Source: Marinobacter lipolyticus
GTDB lineage: Bacteria > Pseudomonadota > Gammaproteobacteria > Pseudomonadales > Oleiphilaceae
DNA length: 64,000 nt
Direction: 5' to 3'
Assembly: GCF_018424605.1 (NCBI RefSeq)
Contig: NZ_QTKT01000003.1
Coordinates: forward strand, 310,001-374,000
The position numbers were made by a program, and so were the translations under genes. The notes beneath the pieces are model-generated. The model saw only the letters and a list, made by a program, of their open reading frames with translations, had not been told where the DNA came from and did not search any database. This document shows positions 48,688 through 58,337 of this stretch, piece after piece (positions within the stretch are counted from its first letter, which is position 1; every line of letters starts with the position of its first letter).

Positions 48688-50898
48688 ATGGCAGTGAAAA
48701 AATGGATTCTGCTCGCAGTGATCGCGGCGGTGGTTATCGGATTTATCGCCAGCGGCGGCAATGAGCTGCTGACACTGCAGAATCTCAAGGACAATCAGCA
48801 GCTTCTGGCCAGCTGGATCGAACAGAATCTGGCCGTAGCGGTGTTTGGCTTTGTCGGCATCTATGTGGTGGTGACGGCATTGTCGCTGCCCGGTGCGGCC
48901 ATCATGACCCTCGCCGGCGGGGCGTTCTTCGGTAATCTCTACGGACTGATGGCGGTGTCGGTGGCTTCGACCATCGGGGCGTCGATTGCGTTTCTGGTGG
49001 CCCGCTTTCTGATGCGGGATACGTTACGCAAGCGCTACCGCGACACGGTCGCCAAGATGGACCGGGGCATCGAGAAAGACGGCGCGTTCTATCTGGCGAC
49101 CCTCCGCCTGGTGCCGGTTTTTCCCTTCTTTCTGATCAATCTGGCCATGGGCCTGACGTCCATGAAACTGCGCACCTACGCATTGGTGAGCTGGGCGGCG
49201 ATGCTGCCGGGGACGTTCGTGTTTGTGAATGCCGGGACCCAGCTCGGGCAGATCCAGTCCACCGGTGACATTCTGTCGGCCGAATTGCTGCTGTCGTTCG
49301 CCTTGCTGGGGCTGTTTCCCCTGATCGCCAAGCTGGTGGTGGGCTTTATTCGCCGGCGCCGGGTCTATGCCGGCTGGCAGAAGCCCGACGCCTTTGACTA
49401 CAACCTGTTGGTGATCGGCGGCGGCTCGGCCGGGCTGGTGTCCGCCTACATTGCCGCCGCGGTGAAAGCCAAAGTGGCGCTGATCGAAAAAGACAAGATG
49501 GGGGGCGATTGCCTCAATACCGGCTGCGTGCCTTCCAAGGCGCTGATTCGCAGCGCCAGGGCGGCGGATACCATGCGCCATGGCAACCGTTACGGTCTCG
49601 AATCCGTGCCGGTGAAGGGCTCCTTCAAAAACATCATGAACCGCGTGCAGAAGGTCGTGGCCAAAGTAGAACCCCACGACTCGCCCGAACGCTACCGCAA
49701 CCTGGGGGTGGACTGCCTTTTCGGTGAAGCCAGCTTCGTCTCTCCCTGGGAGCTGGAAGTGAAACACAACGACGGTCGCACCGAGCGACTGACGGCGCGC
49801 AGCATCGTGGTGGCCACCGGCGGTAAACCCGCCATGCCGCCGATTCCCGGACTGGCGGACATGAACCCGCTGACCTCGGATAACCTGTGGCAGCTGGAGG
49901 ATCAGCCGCAACGCCTGCTGGTGCTCGGTGGCGGCCCCATCGGGTCGGAGCTGGCCCACGCCTTTGCCCGCCTGGGCAGCCAGGTGATTCAGGTGGAAAT
50001 GGCCGAGCGCCTGCTGATCAAAGAAGACCCTGAGGTGTCGGAGCTGATCCGTCAGCAGTTCGAGCAAGACGGCATTGATCTGAGGCTCGGCCATGCGGCG
50101 AAAGAATTTGCCCTCGAAGACGGCGAAAAAGTGGTGTACTGCGAGCATCAGGGCGAGCGGGTTCGTATAGCGTTTGATGAAGTGCTGGTGGCGGTCGGGC
50201 GCGCCGCCAATACCCGCGGGCTGGGGCTGGAGAACATCGGCGTGGAAACCCTGCCCAATGGTACCGTGCCGGTGGCGGAGGACATGAGCCTGCGTTTCCC
50301 CAATGTGTTCGCCTGTGGAGATGTGGCGGGCCCCTACCAGTTTACCCACGCGGCTGCCCATCAGGCCTGGTACGCGGCGGTCAACGGGCTTTTTGGTCAG
50401 TTCAAGCGCTTCCGCGTGGATTACCGGGTGATGCCCTGGGTGACCTTTACCTCACCGGAAGTGGCGCGGGTGGGCCTCAGCGAGACAGAAGCGCAGCAAC
50501 AGGGGGTTGCCTACGAGGTGACCCGCTACGGCCTGGATGATCTGGATCGTGCCATTGCGGAAAGCGAGGACCACGGCTTCATCAAGGTGCTGACGCCCCC
50601 GGGCAAGGACCGGATTCTGGGTGCCGTGGTGGTGGGAACCCACGCCGGTGAAATCCTGGCGGAATTCACCCTTGCGATGAAGCATGGCCTGGGTCTGAAC
50701 AAAATCCTCGGCACCATCCACCCGTACCCGACCTGGAACGAGTCGGCAAAGTACGCGGCCGGCGAGTGGAAACGTGCCCACGCCCCCCAGGGCGTGCTGA
50801 ACCTGCTGGAAAAACTGCACGGCTGGCGCCGTGGCAAAAACACGAATGCATCAAGGAACACCTATGCCCCTGACCGTAACCCGACCGGCCCGCAGTAA
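48688..50898 (+). CDS. TVP38/TMEM64 membrane domain fused to flavin disulfide oxidoreductase
   Basis: A 736-residue fusion. Residues 1-225 form a TVP38/DedA-like membrane domain (GAAIMTLAGGAFFG, FPFFLINLAMGLT). From about 235 a pyridine nucleotide-disulfide reductase follows: VIGGGSAGLVSAYIAA (FAD), redox pair C275/C280 (CLNTGC), GGGPIGSELAHAF (NAD(P)H), ACGDVAGPYQFTHAA and a C-terminal dimerisation domain with HPYPTWNESAKY. It resembles mercuric reductase or lipoamide dehydrogenase, but no metal-binding N-terminal domain is present. The terminal catalytic histidine-proline is there. Its last 35 bases overlap the radical SAM gene. The substrate is unknown. Confidence 0.9.
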   Translation: MAVKKWILLAVIAAVVIGFIASGGNELLTLQNLKDNQQLLASWIEQNLAVAVFGFVGIYVVVTALSLPGAAIMTLAGGAFFGNLYGLMAVSVASTIGASIAFLVARFLMRDTLRKRYRDTVAKMDRGIEKDGAFYLATLRLVPVFPFFLINLAMGLTSMKLRTYALVSWAAMLPGTFVFVNAGTQLGQIQSTGDILSAELLLSFALLGLFPLIAKLVVGFIRRRRVYAGWQKPDAFDYNLLVIGGGSAGLVSAYIAAAVKAKVALIEKDKMGGDCLNTGCVPSKALIRSARAADTMRHGNRYGLESVPVKGSFKNIMNRVQKVVAKVEPHDSPERYRNLGVDCLFGEASFVSPWELEVKHNDGRTERLTARSIVVATGGKPAMPPIPGLADMNPLTSDNLWQLEDQPQRLLVLGGGPIGSELAHAFARLGSQVIQVEMAERLLIKEDPEVSELIRQQFEQDGIDLRLGHAAKEFALEDGEKVVYCEHQGERVRIAFDEVLVAVGRAANTRGLGLENIGVETLPNGTVPVAEDMSLRFPNVFACGDVAGPYQFTHAAAHQAWYAAVNGLFGQFKRFRVDYRVMPWVTFTSPEVARVGLSETEAQQQGVAYEVTRYGLDDLDRAIAESEDHGFIKVLTPPGKDRILGAVVVGTHAGEILAEFTLAMKHGLGLNKILGTIHPYPTWNESAKYAAGEWKRAHAPQGVLNLLEKLHGWRRGKNTNASRNTYAPDRNPTGPQ

Positions 50899-51835
50899 GC
50901 GCATTCCGGCCGTGGAAGTGCTCGAACCCAGGGCGCGCGACAGCTGGACCCACACCCGCAACGGCGACCCGCGCGGCTACATCGATGCGGACCAGCTGAA
51001 AGAGCTGTGGATTCACACCGGCACCGCCTGCAACCTGGCCTGCCCGTTCTGCCTCGAGGGTTCGCACCCCGGCGACGGGCGGATTCCCGGCATGAAACTC
51101 AGTGACGTGAAACCGTTCATTCACGAAGCCATCGACATGGGTGTGGAGCAATTCTCCTTCACCGGTGGTGAGCCGTTTGTGATTCGCGATTTCGTCAACA
51201 TCCTCGACTACGCCAGCCAGCACCGGCCCTGCTTCGTGCTCACCAACGCCACCGAACCGCTGCTGAAGCGCCGCCACCAGGTGCTGCCGTTGCTGGACAA
51301 CCCCTACCCGATTCACTTCCGTGTCAGCCTGGATTTCCCGGACCGCGCCCGCCACGACAAGGATCGCGGCGATGGCAGCTTCGATCAGGCGCTGGAAGGC
51401 ATTCGCTGGCTGATCGAACAGGGCTTCAAGGTATCGATTGCCCGCCAGACCGATCCCCAGGAGATCCCCGCGGACGTGGAAGCGAGGTTCCGCGACATCT
51501 TCCGCGCATGGGAGATTCCCGAGACCCTGGCATTCACCGCGTTTCCGGACCTGGGTACGCCCGGTTCGGAGGACGGCAGCCCGGAGATCACCGAAACCTG
51601 CATGGAGAAGTACCCGACCCGGGAAGCCCGTTCCCACTTCATGTGTACCTACACACGCATGCTGGTGAAAAAGGGCGACCAGGTGCGGGTGTATGCCTGC
51701 ACGCTGGTGGACGACGATCCCCAGTACGACCTGGGCGGCACCCTGGCCGAGAGCATGGACGAGCGCATCATGTTGCGGCACCACCGGTGCTTTTCCTGTT
51801 ACCGGTTCGGAGCCAGTTGTTCGGCGCCTGGCTGA
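50864..51835 (+). CDS. radical SAM enzyme
   Basis: A 323-residue protein with the cluster motif C56-x3-C60-x2-C63 (CNLACPFC), the glycine-rich FTGGEPF and a partial TIM barrel. The C-terminus is cysteine-rich (RCFSCYRFGASCSAPG), suggesting a second cluster or metal site. I recognise the general SPASM-like/Fe-S oxidoreductase type but not the reaction. The ATG lies after AAGGA, and the first 35 bases overlap the preceding gene. A symporter and phosphoesterase follow. Confidence 0.88.
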   Translation: MPLTVTRPARSKRIPAVEVLEPRARDSWTHTRNGDPRGYIDADQLKELWIHTGTACNLACPFCLEGSHPGDGRIPGMKLSDVKPFIHEAIDMGVEQFSFTGGEPFVIRDFVNILDYASQHRPCFVLTNATEPLLKRRHQVLPLLDNPYPIHFRVSLDFPDRARHDKDRGDGSFDQALEGIRWLIEQGFKVSIARQTDPQEIPADVEARFRDIFRAWEIPETLAFTAFPDLGTPGSEDGSPEITETCMEKYPTREARSHFMCTYTRMLVKKGDQVRVYACTLVDDDPQYDLGGTLAESMDERIMLRHHRCFSCYRFGASCSAPG

Positions 51836-51884
51836 TTGTTTTGTCTCCGGGTTTGGGGCCGCTGGTTTCTGGGCTCGGAGTTTC

Positions 51885-51968
51885 GGCCATTGGGGTTGGG
51901 GAGACCTTCCAAAACGAGAACCGTGGCTTCTCTGACTGTTTTGGAAGGTCTCCCCAACCCCAACGGCC
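51885..51968. repeat. long palindrome 1
   Basis: Perfect 26-bp arms (51890-51915 with 51938-51963), then one mismatch and four more pairs (GGCC). Loop of 22 bases holds an inner stem GAGAA/TTCTC. The arm reads outward-in GGGGTTGGGGAGACC then TTCCAAAAC. Its core (TCCAAAAC ... GTTTTGGA) and loop block GAAGCCACG (here on the minus strand) recur in palindrome 2. Confidence 0.95.
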
Positions 51969-52016
51969 TTGTTTGACTGACGTGGTGTTTCAGACGGCGT
52001 TTGCCAAAGTTCGGTG

Positions 52017-52103
52017 GCTGGTGAGGGGCAGGTGTAGGAATCCAAAACATTAAAAGAAGCCACGCTTCTCCGTTTTGGATTCCTACACCTGCCCCTCACC
52101 GGC
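52017..52103. repeat. long palindrome 2
   Basis: Perfect 29-bp arms (52020-52048 with 52072-52100), then a G-T pair and up to three more pairs. Loop of 23 bases with an inner stem AGAAG/CTTCT around CCACG. The outer arm is GGTGAGGGGCAGGTGTAGGA, unrelated to that of palindrome 1, while the inner TCCAAAAC and loop are shared. It ends 33 bp before the symporter start. Confidence 0.95.
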
Positions 52104-52136
52104 CCGCCCCCAAAGACAAAGAACCGGAAATGAACA

Positions 52137-53546
52137 ATGAACTTCACTGAAGCCTCCCTGTTCTGGGGATTTTTGCTGGTCTACGGCGTGGTCATGTACG
52201 TGCTGTCCCCGAAGAGCAAGAACGCCAATTCGTTCTACAAGGGCGCGGATGATCACGGTAACCCGGTGGGTCAGTGGTCACTGACCGCCAGTATCTTCAT
52301 CAGCTGGATTTTCGCCAAGTCCGTCACCAACGCCGCCAATCTGGGTGCCGCGTATGGCGTGGTGGGCGGGCTGGCGTATGCCAGTTACTGGCTGTCCATC
52401 CCGGTGGCCGGTTACGTGATCTACCTGATCCGTACCCAGACCGGCGCCCGCAGCCTGCAGGACTTTCTGACCTCCCGGTTTGGCCGGCTTGCCAGCCTGG
52501 CGTTTGCGGCAGCCATCCTGATCCGGCTGTATAACGAGGTCTGGAGCAACACCGCGGTGGTGGGCGGTTATTTTGGGCTGCCCGGTGAGTGGGAGTACTA
52601 CTCCGCGGCGATGCTGTTCACCCTGTTTACCCTGGCCTACAGCCTCAAGGGTGGGCTGCGGTCATCCATATTCACCGACGTGATTCAGGCGTTCGTGTTT
52701 GTGTTTTTCGTCGGGGCCGTGCTGTTCCTGATCGTTCCCGCCAACGACACCAGTGCGCTGCTGACCAATGGCGAATTCCGACTCAATGCCGGCTTCGACC
52801 TGCTGCTGGTGGCCCTGCTGCAGCTGTTCAGCTACCCGTTCCATGACCCGGTACTGACCGATCGGGGCTTCGTGAACAAAGAAAAGACCATGCTCAAGAG
52901 CTTTGTGGTGGCGGGCCTGCTGGGCTTTGTCGCGGTGTTTATCTTCAGCCTGGTGGGCGTGCATGCGCGGCTTAACGGCATCGAGGCCATGGGCAACGCG
53001 CCGGCGGCTGTAGGACAGTCACTGGGGTTGGCGGCGCTGTTCTTCATGAGCGTGGTGATGATGACCTCGGCGGGCTCCACCCTCGACTCCACCTTTACCT
53101 CGCTGGCCAAATCCCTGGCGGTGGATCTGCCCCGGCTGGCACGCCGCGCCTCAGAAAAACTGCCGAGTATGCGAGTCGGTGCCGTGGTGATGGTTGTGTT
53201 CGCGTTTCTCGGCAACCTGCCGATGTTCGCCGGCACCGACATCCTCAAGGCCACCACCATCTCCGGCAGCATGGTGATGGGGCTGGCGCCGGTGTTTCTG
53301 TTCTACGGTTTTACCCGCTGGTCGCCCTGGAGTTTCCACCTGAGTTTCTGGACCGGGCTGGGACTGGGTGTGCTGCTGGCGGTGGGCCTGATTCCGTCAA
53401 GCTGGGCGATCGGCGACGGGGCCTACGGGCTGCTGCTCGGCGTCAATGCCTATGGCTTCCTGATCTGTACCGCCGGGTTTTTCCTGCCGTTGTTGGTTCG
53501 CCGGCTAGCGGGCCGTTCACTGGCGGCTGGCGAGGCCCGGGGTTAG
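52137..53546 (+). CDS. sodium:solute symporter (SSS family)
   Basis: A 469-residue protein with about twelve to thirteen membrane helices. SSS hallmarks are SPKSKNANSFYKGAD, SIFISWIFAKSVTNAANLGAAYG and the later MMTSAGSTLDSTFTSLAKSLAVDL, where small hydroxyl residues form the sodium sites. The substrate is not inferable. It lies 301 bp after the radical SAM gene, the gap being filled by two palindromes, and 4 bp before the phosphoesterase gene. Confidence 0.9.
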   Translation: MNFTEASLFWGFLLVYGVVMYVLSPKSKNANSFYKGADDHGNPVGQWSLTASIFISWIFAKSVTNAANLGAAYGVVGGLAYASYWLSIPVAGYVIYLIRTQTGARSLQDFLTSRFGRLASLAFAAAILIRLYNEVWSNTAVVGGYFGLPGEWEYYSAAMLFTLFTLAYSLKGGLRSSIFTDVIQAFVFVFFVGAVLFLIVPANDTSALLTNGEFRLNAGFDLLLVALLQLFSYPFHDPVLTDRGFVNKEKTMLKSFVVAGLLGFVAVFIFSLVGVHARLNGIEAMGNAPAAVGQSLGLAALFFMSVVMMTSAGSTLDSTFTSLAKSLAVDLPRLARRASEKLPSMRVGAVVMVVFAFLGNLPMFAGTDILKATTISGSMVMGLAPVFLFYGFTRWSPWSFHLSFWTGLGLGVLLAVGLIPSSWAIGDGAYGLLLGVNAYGFLICTAGFFLPLLVRRLAGRSLAAGEARG

Positions 53547-53550
53547 CGGA

Positions 53551-54501
53551 ATGAACGAAGGTCGTAGCTGTCCGCTGGCGTACCGGTACGATCCGGCGTC
53601 CCTGTGTGATAACCCCGCGCCGGTGGTGGAGGATGTGCTCTACGTGGTGGGCGGCCTCTATGGCAATTCGTTCGCGCTGGACGAAGTCGAGCGCATGGCC
53701 CGTGTCGAGGCGCGTCAGGGGCATCGGGTCAAGCTGGTCTTCAACGGTGATTTCAACTGGTTCAATGCCAGTGATGAACTGTTCCGGCAGATCAACAACC
53801 GGGTACTCGAGCACACCGCCAGCGCAGGCAACCTGGATTACGAGCTGGCGGATCCGCAGGCCGGTGCTGGTTGCGGCTGTGCCTATCCGGATTTCATCGA
53901 CCAGGGTGTGGTGGAGCGCTCCAATCGCATCATGGAGCGGCTGCAGGCGGTTGCTGCGGACCATCCGGACATTCAGCAACGTCTGTCTCGGCTGCCCCGG
54001 TACCGCTGCCTGATGTTTGGAGGCCTAAAGGTTTTGGTGTTGCACGGGGACCCCGAGTCGCTGGCGGGCTGGGGGTTGGCCCGCGAATCCTTCCTGGCCG
54101 GCAACGACACCGCGGTGGAAAACTGGCTGCAGGCAACCGGTGCCGATCTGATCGCCTGCACTCATACCTGTCTGCCGGTGCTGTGGCGGGGGGCGGCCAG
54201 CGGTGCCGTCGGGGCGGTGGTGAACAACGGCTCCGCCGGCATGGGTAACCTGCGGGGTGACCGCCGCGGTCTGATCACCCGTATCGGTTTTACCAGCCCC
54301 GTGGCTGAGCCGGTTGCCGGGATCGAATGCGCTGGCCTGAACGTCTCGCTGCTGCCCGTCGCCTTCGATGCAGACGCTTGGCTCGCGCAGTTTGACCGCT
54401 TGTGGCCGCCGGGCTCGGCGGCCGCTGTGTCCTATCGCGAACGCATTATGAGGGGCACTGACCTGGGGCCGGATGACATCGTTTTGCGGCCGGTTTCTTA
54501 A
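53551..54501 (+). CDS. metallophosphoesterase
   Basis: A 316-residue calcineurin-like protein with altered motifs: GGLYGN in place of GDIHGN, FNGDFNWF, then VLHGDPE and CTHTCLP as the late histidines, and NNGSAGM. The leading aspartate and histidine of the first motif are missing, so metal binding may differ from the family norm. It includes a CGCAYPDF block with two cysteines. Last gene of the TVP38-reductase/radical SAM/symporter set, coupled to the symporter by 4 bp. Confidence 0.8.
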   Translation: MNEGRSCPLAYRYDPASLCDNPAPVVEDVLYVVGGLYGNSFALDEVERMARVEARQGHRVKLVFNGDFNWFNASDELFRQINNRVLEHTASAGNLDYELADPQAGAGCGCAYPDFIDQGVVERSNRIMERLQAVAADHPDIQQRLSRLPRYRCLMFGGLKVLVLHGDPESLAGWGLARESFLAGNDTAVENWLQATGADLIACTHTCLPVLWRGAASGAVGAVVNNGSAGMGNLRGDRRGLITRIGFTSPVAEPVAGIECAGLNVSLLPVAFDADAWLAQFDRLWPPGSAAAVSYRERIMRGTDLGPDDIVLRPVS

Positions 54502-54587
54502 CCATTTTGTCACTGGCGATTGCGTTAATTCGGACTATTCTGAAAGAACAGGCTGGGCGTCGGTGGTGTGCGTTACGGAGGCCCGGC

Positions 54588-54615
54588 TTGAAATATATTT
54601 TGTGGTCTATATAAT
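54588..54615 (+). promoter_or_regulatory. sigma-70 promoter of the ect operon
   Basis: TTGAAA (54588), 16-bp spacer, TATAAT (54610), with AT-rich flanks. Transcription would start near 54622 and leave a leader of about 30 bases before ectA. Confidence 0.75.
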
Positions 54616-54650
54616 TTAACCCTAACTTTTTGACGCGAAACCATCACGCT

Positions 54651-55166
54651 ATGACCTCAGAAGGATCGAATACCACCGCCATCACCCTCCGCACACCGGT
54701 CAAGGATGATGGCTACAGACTTCACCAGCTGGTGGCGGAATGCCCGCCGCTGGACCCCAACTCGATTTACTGCAACCTGTTGCAGTGCAGCCACTTTGCC
54801 GACACCGGCGTGGCCGCGGAGAAGGACGGCGATCTGGTCGGCTTTATCTCCGGATACATCCCTCCCCAACAGCCCGATACCGTGTTTGTGTGGCAGGTGG
54901 CCGTTCACGAGAAAGGTCGTGGACAGGGCCTGGCTAAGCGGATGCTGAAAGAGATCGTGGCCCGGGATGCGTGCCGCAAGGTGACGCACCTGGAAACCAC
55001 CATCACCGAGGACAACGAAGCCTCCTGGGCGCTGTTCCGTTCGTTCGCACGTGATCTGGGGGCGGAGCTCACCTACCACGAGCACTTTGAGAAAGAGACC
55101 CACTTCGGCGGCCAGCACGATTCCGAATTCCTGCTGCGCATCGGGCCTTTCACCAAGCCAGTCTGA
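54651..55166 (+). CDS. ectA: L-2,4-diaminobutyrate acetyltransferase
   Basis: A 171-residue GNAT-family protein. It carries the typical EctA opening (ITLRTPVKDDGYRLHQLVAECPPLDPNSIYCNLLQCSHF) and the acetyl-CoA site (VAVHEKGRGQGLAKRML). It acetylates L-2,4-diaminobutyrate at the gamma nitrogen, the second step of ectoine synthesis. The ATG at 54651 lacks a strong ribosome site; a TTG at 54630 is an alternative. It is driven by the promoter at 54588, and ectB follows after 168 bp. Confidence 0.95.
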   Translation: MTSEGSNTTAITLRTPVKDDGYRLHQLVAECPPLDPNSIYCNLLQCSHFADTGVAAEKDGDLVGFISGYIPPQQPDTVFVWQVAVHEKGRGQGLAKRMLKEIVARDACRKVTHLETTITEDNEASWALFRSFARDLGAELTYHEHFEKETHFGGQHDSEFLLRIGPFTKPV

Positions 55167-55213
55167 GAGTCTGTGACAGACACAGGCATTACTGACCGCA
55201 ATACGGACGAGCC

Positions 55214-56603
<1,390 letters not shown>

Positions 56604-56653
56604 GGCGCCCGCTCACCCCGACATTCATTCTGCAGGATAGCGAAGACAACACT

Positions 56654-58096
56654 ATGACGAGTCAATTGCATACCGTAGAGAAAATCGGCGGCACCTCGAT
56701 GAGCAACTACGAGGCCGTTCGCGACAACATCATCATTGGCGGGCGCAGCAAGGAAGACCTGTACCAGCGGATTTTCGTGGTCTCCGCCTACGGCGGCGTC
56801 ACCAATGAGCTGCTGGAACACAAGAAAACCGGCGAGCCCGGCGTGTACGCGCTGTTTGCCGATGCCGAATCCGACTGGGCCTGGGGTGACGATCTCACCA
56901 AACTGGTGAAGTTCCTCACCGACATCAACGGCGAGCTGTTCGAGGACCCGATGCTGAAGCAGCAGGCGGACCAGTTCATCACCGACCGTATCGAGGGTGT
57001 GCGGGGCTGCCTGATTGATCTGCAGCGGTTGTGCTCCTACGGTCAGTTCCAGCTGGAAGAGCATCTGCTGACCGTGCGCGAAATGCTGGCGGGCATCGGC
57101 GAGGCCCACAGTGCCTTCAATACTGCACTCAAGCTTCAGCAGGAGGGCATCAACGCCCGCTTTGTGGATCTCACCGGCTGGCGCGACAACGAGTTGCTGC
57201 CGCTGGACCAGAAACTGAAGCAGGCGTTTGACGCTGTGGATCTGACCCGCGAACTGCCGATTGTCACCGGCTACGCCCAGTGCAAGGAAGGCCTGATGCG
57301 GACCTTCGACCGTGGCTACAGTGAAATGACCTTCAGCCGGGTGGCGGTGATTACCGAAGCCCGTGAGGCGATCATTCACAAGGAATACCACCTCAGCTCC
57401 GCCGACCCCAACATCGTCGGCGCCGACAAAGTGGTACCGCTGGGCCGCACCAACTACGACGTGGCCGACCAGCTGGCCAACCTCGGCATGGAGGCGATTC
57501 ACCCCCGTGCCGGCAAGGGCCTGCGCCAGAACGAAATTCCGCTGCGGGTGATGAACACCTTCGAGCCGGAGCATACCGGTACCCTGATCACCGGCGACTA
57601 CGTCAGTGAGAAGCCCCAGGTGGAGATTATTGCCGGTGCCAAGGGTGTGTTTGCGGTGGAGGTATTCGACCAGGACATGCAGGGTGAGCCCGGTTCCGAT
57701 CGCCGCATCCTGGACGTGCTGAGCCGCTTCAAGGTGCGTTTCATGTCCAAGGACACCAACGCCAACACCATCACCCATTACGTGGGCAGTACGCTGAAAC
57801 ACGTCAAGCGGGTGGTCAAGGCGCTGAAGGAAGAATTCCCCAACGCCGAGATCAACACCCGCAAGGTGGCGGTGGTGTCGGCCATTGGCAGCGACATGAA
57901 AGTGCCGGGCATCCTCTCCCGTTCCGTGAAGGCGCTGGCCGACGAGGAAATCAGCGTACTGGCGCTGCACCAGTGCATGCGTCAGGTCGACATCCAGTTT
58001 GTGGTGGATGAAGACGACTACGAGAAGACCATCGTGGCTCTGCACGGCGTGCTGATTGAACCTCACAATCACGAGTACGCCATTGTCGCGGCGTAA
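56654..58096 (+). CDS. ask: aspartate kinase of the ectoine type
   Basis: A 480-residue aspartokinase of the Ask_Ect group, which lies in ectoine operons and resists feedback control that would limit osmolyte supply. The N-terminus HTVEKIGGTSMSNYEAVRDN holds the kinase motif; FVVSAYGGVTNELLEH and the ACT-type C-terminus (AVVSAIGSDMKVPG, ALHQCMRQVDIQFVV) follow. It phosphorylates aspartate to feed EctB through aspartate semialdehyde. Confidence 0.93.
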   Translation: MTSQLHTVEKIGGTSMSNYEAVRDNIIIGGRSKEDLYQRIFVVSAYGGVTNELLEHKKTGEPGVYALFADAESDWAWGDDLTKLVKFLTDINGELFEDPMLKQQADQFITDRIEGVRGCLIDLQRLCSYGQFQLEEHLLTVREMLAGIGEAHSAFNTALKLQQEGINARFVDLTGWRDNELLPLDQKLKQAFDAVDLTRELPIVTGYAQCKEGLMRTFDRGYSEMTFSRVAVITEAREAIIHKEYHLSSADPNIVGADKVVPLGRTNYDVADQLANLGMEAIHPRAGKGLRQNEIPLRVMNTFEPEHTGTLITGDYVSEKPQVEIIAGAKGVFAVEVFDQDMQGEPGSDRRILDVLSRFKVRFMSKDTNANTITHYVGSTLKHVKRVVKALKEEFPNAEINTRKVAVVSAIGSDMKVPGILSRSVKALADEEISVLALHQCMRQVDIQFVVDEDDYEKTIVALHGVLIEPHNHEYAIVAA

Positions 58097-58117
58097 GCCG
58101 TGACGACGTGATTGCCT

Positions 58118-58211
58118 CCGCCGGAACCGGTCGCTCCGGCGGGGGTGATGGGGGTGGTCTTGCCTCCCGATCGGAGCGCCCGGCGGCCTGATCCGCCGGG
58201 CGTGGCCGATC
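58118..58211. repeat. two GC-rich hairpins between ask and the sigma factor gene
   Basis: Hairpin 1: CCGCCGGA-N9-TCCGGCGG (58118-58142). Hairpin 2: CGCCCGGCGG-N6-CCGCCGGGCG (58177-58202), flanked by an outer GATCGG/CCGATC pair (58169-58211). No T run follows either, so they are not standard terminators. They may end the ect transcript weakly or form a leader for the sigma gene. The rest of the 241-bp gap shows no gene and no ectC. Confidence 0.5.
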
Positions 58212-58337
58212 CCTTCCCGATGACCGTCCCTACACCCTCCGTAGTTGCCCTTATCTGCGCTCTTACCGGCCATTGCGGGGAATCCACGCCCTGATTCCGA
58301 GCGTATCCCCAATACATTCGTAACCGGACCCAAAGCC

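Noticed and set aside
51885-52103. Palindromes as ordinary rho-independent terminators, REP elements or a CRISPR array
   Set aside because: Stems are far longer than terminators and lack T runs; there is no GTAG-type REP head and no regular repeat-spacer pattern.
50666-52147. 493-codon minus-strand frame over the radical SAM gene and palindromes
   Set aside because: It reads through both palindromes and two real genes, has no recognisable domain, and exists because the palindromes happen to lack stops in that frame.
58112-58294. 60-codon frame between ask and the sigma gene considered as an ectC remnant
   Set aside because: Proline/valine-rich and made of the hairpin sequences; no similarity to the cupin EctC.
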